From: Macropodus opercularis
Taxonomy: Eukaryota; Chordata; Actinopteri; Anabantiformes; Osphronemidae
DNA length: 64,000 bases
Direction of reading: 5' to 3'
NCBI GenBank assembly: GCA_030770545.1
Contig: CM061091.1
Location: 8,302,501 to 8,366,500 of the forward strand
Made by a program: the position numbers and the translations under genes. Position 1 is the first letter of the stretch, and each line of letters starts with the position of its first letter. Below are positions 60,031 through 64,000 of the stretch, in pieces. The notes under the pieces are model-generated. The model was not told where the DNA came from. It made no database searches and was given only the letters and a program-made list of their open reading frames with translations.

Positions 60031-60796
60031 AGCGCAGCGCCGCCATGTAAGGGTGGAGGGCTAATAACAAGATGACAAAGAATTACTAGTCAGATGTCAA
60101 TGCCTCAATGTCCACGCACGCGCGCATCCTTCCTGACAACGAAGCAGCAATGGCGTCTTGTCCAAGTAGAAGCCCGGGAGTGTTGCGCGTGTGTGCGTTT
60201 GTTTGTGTTCATCTATAAGTGTCCAACCCGTGTAGATAAACAGGTGAGCCGGTGATCAATGTGTCGCAGAGGGAGTTTGAAAATAATACAGCAGCATCGG
60301 TCTGCGTTTGGGTGTTTATTATAAGGTGGGGGATGAGGACCGAGCGCGTCTTTCAAAAATGAAGATGTGCACCTGCAAGGACAACAATCTGAGTTGGAAT
60401 GAGACAATTTTGGTAGTACTGTTCTAAAGAAGGAAGAAAAAAGGAAACAGTACAATACAGTAGTACTACCCACAGGCATGGTTACGGAAATGCTGCATAT
60501 TCTTTTATAATACAGTGTTGTAAGTTTATCTTCCATGACCACCCTCTCACTTTCTTGGTAATGTTTGCATTTCAGCCTGACAGCGCCTTGTTGACACGCT
60601 TCTCTGACTGAAACCTATCTGTCCGTGTAGCTGAGTTATCACAGAGGGACAGCAATGAAGTCTGAAAGAGGAGGACGAACAAGAGGGATCGACATACACA
60701 CAGACAAAGACACACACACACACGCTCAAAGTAAGAGTGTCAGGGACAGAGAGATGGTTGTACAGGTCTTAGAACAAAGTGTCTGTGTGAGCGTCA

Positions 60797-60880
60797 AAGG
60801 GCGCCGGCCAGCATCAGCCGAACGCGGCATCAAACGCGTCGAGCTTTAGGACGCAGCGATATCGACGGAATGTCAAGAAC
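60797..60880. other. Small CpG-dense patch
   Basis: About a dozen CpG dinucleotides lie in 80 bases, including GGGCGCCGGCC, CCGAACGCGGC and ACGCGTCGAGC, against a CpG-poor background. It is too short for a classical CpG island. A small promoter or unmethylated enhancer is possible. Confidence 0.3.
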
Positions 60881-61394
60881 AACGGCAACTGACAGGGAAT
60901 GTGTGTGTCTGTGTGTGTGTGTTTGCACAGCTCAGTATGTGTGCAGCGTGATTACCCCGGTGCATGCGTGTGTCTCACGTGTATGTGTGTGCCTCATCAA
61001 AAACAAAGGAATCCAAACACACACTTGCGCATAAGCATAAATATCACTGGCTGTCAGTCAACTTCAAACAATGCAGCTGTAATCTATGATAACATAAATA
61101 CAAGCAGCTGCAGGAAGCCTGAAACAGGAAAACGTGCTGCGGAGTGAACCGGGTCTACTTCTGACCGTTAAAAGCGACTTCACTGCGCCTGAGCTGAAAA
61201 TGATATTTGAGTGAAGTACTGAGGAGATAAATGAGAAAAAGGGGACTTGGTTGGTGTGGCGAGAAGGCCGCAGGGTCTGAACACTCGAAATCCCAAAGGT
61301 CTGCGCTCTGCTGTGAGTCTAACAGGGTTCTGCCTCTCGTCAATAATCCCAATTGTTAGACCTCCCCGTGGACAAGGAGCAGATCTACTGTACA

Positions 61395-61420
61395 TACACA
61401 CACACACACACACACACACA
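61395..61420. repeat. (CA)n microsatellite
   Basis: About twelve CA units after TACATA. Confidence 0.9.
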
Positions 61421-61832
61421 TTGAGCCTTTGATCTTTCCCCAGTGGATATATTCTATTTCCCCCCTTCCGTCATCACCTGGTTCTGATTTAGAGGTCAAG
61501 GGAGAGACTGCTGGATCAAGTCAGGCTAAATAACTGTCAGTCCCATCATCAGGTAACATAGGTAACTATCAGACTTTCTGTTGCTGAAATACTCTTTTTA
61601 GTCTCCTCCAGCTCATTTCTCCACCAATCACTATAAAAAAAACATAGGGATTGTTCAACAAGCTCCTAATCCACAGGGCTGCACATCCACGTGGCCACAC
61701 ATGACCTTCTTTTCTTTCTAAATGGCTTCAAGCCAACAATCGTGCCGGCGCGACAAACAAACTTCTCACTGCTTACCTAAAGGAGACAGGCTTTAAACGT
61801 ATCAGCGAGGCAGGGACAGTACCCGATTGCGA

Positions 61833-61848
61833 CCTCTAGATGGTGCTG
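61833..61848 (+). promoter_or_regulatory. CTCF-like motif, forward
   Basis: CCTCTAGATGGTGCTG fits the CTCF core with one or two mismatches. Confidence 0.35.
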
Positions 61849-62079
61849 ATCTTTTAGATGTGCGAAGCTCAGATGTGTGACAGAGCCGTGTGTGCAAACA
61901 ACCTGTGTTGTGCTGTCGTATCGCGTTTGGACCTTTGAGCCATGTGTGCGCAAGAAATACAGACATACATGTGTAAGAGTCATTCTGTGCCTGGCTTGTG
62001 TATGCGGGACTTTTTTTTTTATGTATTTATTTTTTTATTTTCTGCAGGACAATAAAAACATTAATTTGCCCTGAAATCA

Positions 62080-62225
62080 TTTCTGACGTAAATGTAGAGC
62101 GGTGCCCATTGGAACCCAGTAATGAAGCATGCGGCATCTCGCCGGCTCCTAATTTGACTAGTTAAATGACTCCATTACGTGTCTAACAGACAGAGGCAAA
62201 TCATTTCTGGTCAGTTGAGGCTCAC
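62080..62225. promoter_or_regulatory. Enhancer-like block
   Basis: GGAACCCAGTAATGAAGC, CCGGCTCCTAATTTGACTAG, GTTAAATGACTCCATTACG and GGCAAATCATTTCTGG, repeat-free, just before a tetranucleotide tract. Confidence 0.35.
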
Positions 62226-62264
62226 TTACCCGCATCCTGGTGTTGGGGAAATGTCTATGTCTCT

Positions 62265-62330
62265 AGCTGACTGACTGACTGGATGGCTGGGTGGCTGGCT
62301 GGCTGAGTGGCTGGCTGCCTGGATCTGGCT
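62265..62330. repeat. Degenerate CTGA/CTGG tetranucleotide tract
   Basis: GCTGACTGACTGACTGGATG is followed by GGCTGGGTGGCTGGCTGG-type units. Confidence 0.85.
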
Positions 62331-64000
62331 CATTCTCTCTGCCACTGCCTGTTATTATTTTAGCCTTTTCTAAAACAGAGTGACATTTACAATACACGCG
62401 AGGAGACCTGATAAATATATTTTGCCTTGTATTTCCGTGTACGCTGCTTTTACCGGTTTTGTTTTAGCTCTGTTAGATGCTCGGAGATAAAAGAACAACA
62501 AACAGCAAACTGAATTTATCAAAGAAGGTGAAAATATGGGAGGAATAAAGCAGGAAAAATATGTCTGTGTTTTCATATTTGCCCTGCATCAAATTATATT
62601 TTTGATACCAATTTGTGTAATCATATCTTTGTCAACAGTGTTATTTGGCTACTGACAAAGAGACAGATCAGAGACAGAGAGAGGAAAGAAGATTAAAATA
62701 TATTGAATTATTTAAAGGACTACCTGCTGTCCATCACTGTCACTTAACACATGTAGAATGTGAAGTGCCTTCTCAGCAGCCACTGGGTGGACATCTGTTA
62801 CCACACACACACACAGACATGGGTAGGCACACTCTCACACACATGCACATCGGAGTGACATCCCAAATTTCTACGTTCAAAAGGAAAGAAAAGAATTAAT
62901 TTGTTTTGTTGTTGCTGAAAGCGATGACAACGCCGCGCCCGTTCCCATGTATACGCGCACCCAGTGCAGATCACCTGCCATCTTTACCCGCTTCCCTCGA
63001 GACCGCAGCACTCAGAGTTGGACTTGTCTCCACTTGTCAAAATGAACATGCGTTTTTTTTTTCTTTTTTCTTTTTTCTCCTTCCTCTTCTTTTTTGCAGT
63101 AAAACTTCTATTTCTTAACCCCTTAAAATTACCCTGACCCCCCCCCCCCAACTCAACACTGCCTCCATCCTGCTCTCCCCCTCTCCCTCAGCTCTGATTA
63201 GAGACCCGATATGACAAGCAGTAAACTGTCAAAGAGTCCAGAAACAGATTTTGCGAATTTCTCTGCTGGTTTCATCAACATGGATTTTAATTTAGATGCA
63301 AAAAATTACAATAATAGAAAAGCATAGCATTCGTTCTGATATGCCTACAGTACGCGCATGCATTTTTTATACTGAGGGGGAATATTCATAGCCAAATTTA
63401 GCTTCTGGTTAAACATGATGATTTCATGGACTTGCAAAAGGAGCATACGATAAACACTGAAAACAATGGTGCATTAAATACAATAGAGCACAATGAGCAT
63501 TTACTTTTATAATTACTGTGCACGTAATAATATGAAGCATGTTCCTGTTTGTATGTGTTTGGGGGGATCATACCATTTGTTTTAGGTCGTGAGGGTAAAA
63601 CCCCGACAGGTAAACACACGCGCACAAGGGGACACACAGTATATTGGCAGATTAGCGACGTCTTCCATTACACTTACGTACCTTACTAAGACATAAGACG
63701 TGCGCTGATTAGCTCTGGAAACATTCAGCCTCATGAACCTTGGACTAGCAGTTTGGCATGTGCATGCATCTCTGTTGCTGTGTGTACGTGCACGCGTGTG
63801 TGTATGTTTGTTCCACCCAACCTGACACGACGTCCTGCTGATTCTTCTGTTGGATGCGATAGGGTGATGAGTGACATGCCTGCATCGCTGATAGCAGTCT
63901 GTCTGAATAGATTCACGCCAAAGAGCCTGTGTGTGTGTGTGTGTTTGTATTAAGTTGTTGTGTGTTCTGTGTGTGGGTCAATTACAGACATTCTCTGCCC
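62331..64000. other. Presumed intronic DNA, nothing recognised
   Basis: Contains T-rich and C-run tracts (63051-63080 and 63137-63149), CA-like words near 62804-62815, and GT runs near 63797-63805 and 63930-63943. No exon-like segment is supported up to the window edge. Confidence 0.35.

Larger units (their letters stand above)
45253..64000 (-). other. Presumed intron of the zinc-finger gene
   Basis: No long exon with tandem zinc fingers is present, although a ZNF536-type protein needs large exons encoding most of its fingers. They should lie beyond 64000. The interval carries enhancer-like blocks, CTCF-like motifs and microsatellites listed separately. Intron status is inference. Confidence 0.4.

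Overview
The window reads as nuclear DNA of a teleost fish, probably a percomorph. The evidence is the AT-rich composition, many CA/GT and tetranucleotide microsatellites, several decayed dispersed repeats of well-known teleost types (a tRNA-derived SINE, an LTR-like element, a LINE-type 3' tail), and almost no coding sequence. There is nothing bacterial, viral or organellar, and no CRISPR array. Most open frames are chance frames in low-complexity or intergenic DNA.

The one convincing coding feature is a minus-strand terminal exon at 30481-30752. It encodes one C2H2 zinc finger and a short tail, and I read it as the last exon of a ZNF536-type transcription factor. The rest of that gene would lie upstream on the minus strand, beyond base 64000, so 30753-64000 is probably intron. 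At 45098-45252 there is a second, weaker minus-strand exon-like segment. It also has a good acceptor, also enters in phase 1 and also ends in a stop, so it could be an alternative last exon of the same gene, although its low-complexity protein is not recognised. Bases 1 to about 29290 would be the gene-free 3' flank. In vertebrates the ZNF536 neighbourhood is a gene desert rich in developmental enhancers.

Layout: 0.7-3.3 kb holds two decayed repeats. 4.6-14 kb holds a series of enhancer-like blocks rich in homeodomain (ATTA) and TALE/MEIS (TGACAG) motifs. 15-22.4 kb mixes SINE and LTR-like debris with further enhancer-like blocks. 25.7-25.9 kb has an exon-like segment interrupted by one in-frame stop. 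29.3-30.75 kb is the zinc-finger exon with its inferred 3' UTR. 31-64 kb is presumed intron with enhancer-like blocks, microsatellites, a local duplication at 42.0/43.5 kb, and scattered CTCF-like motifs.

The most interesting non-standard signal is a pair of diverged but colinear non-coding segments, 11.24-11.50 kb and 18.00-18.25 kb. Their motif spacing is preserved almost to the base over about 130 bp. I read them as an ancient tandem duplication of a regulatory element. No alignment or conservation search could be run, so all enhancer-like calls rest on composition and motif content and carry low confidence.
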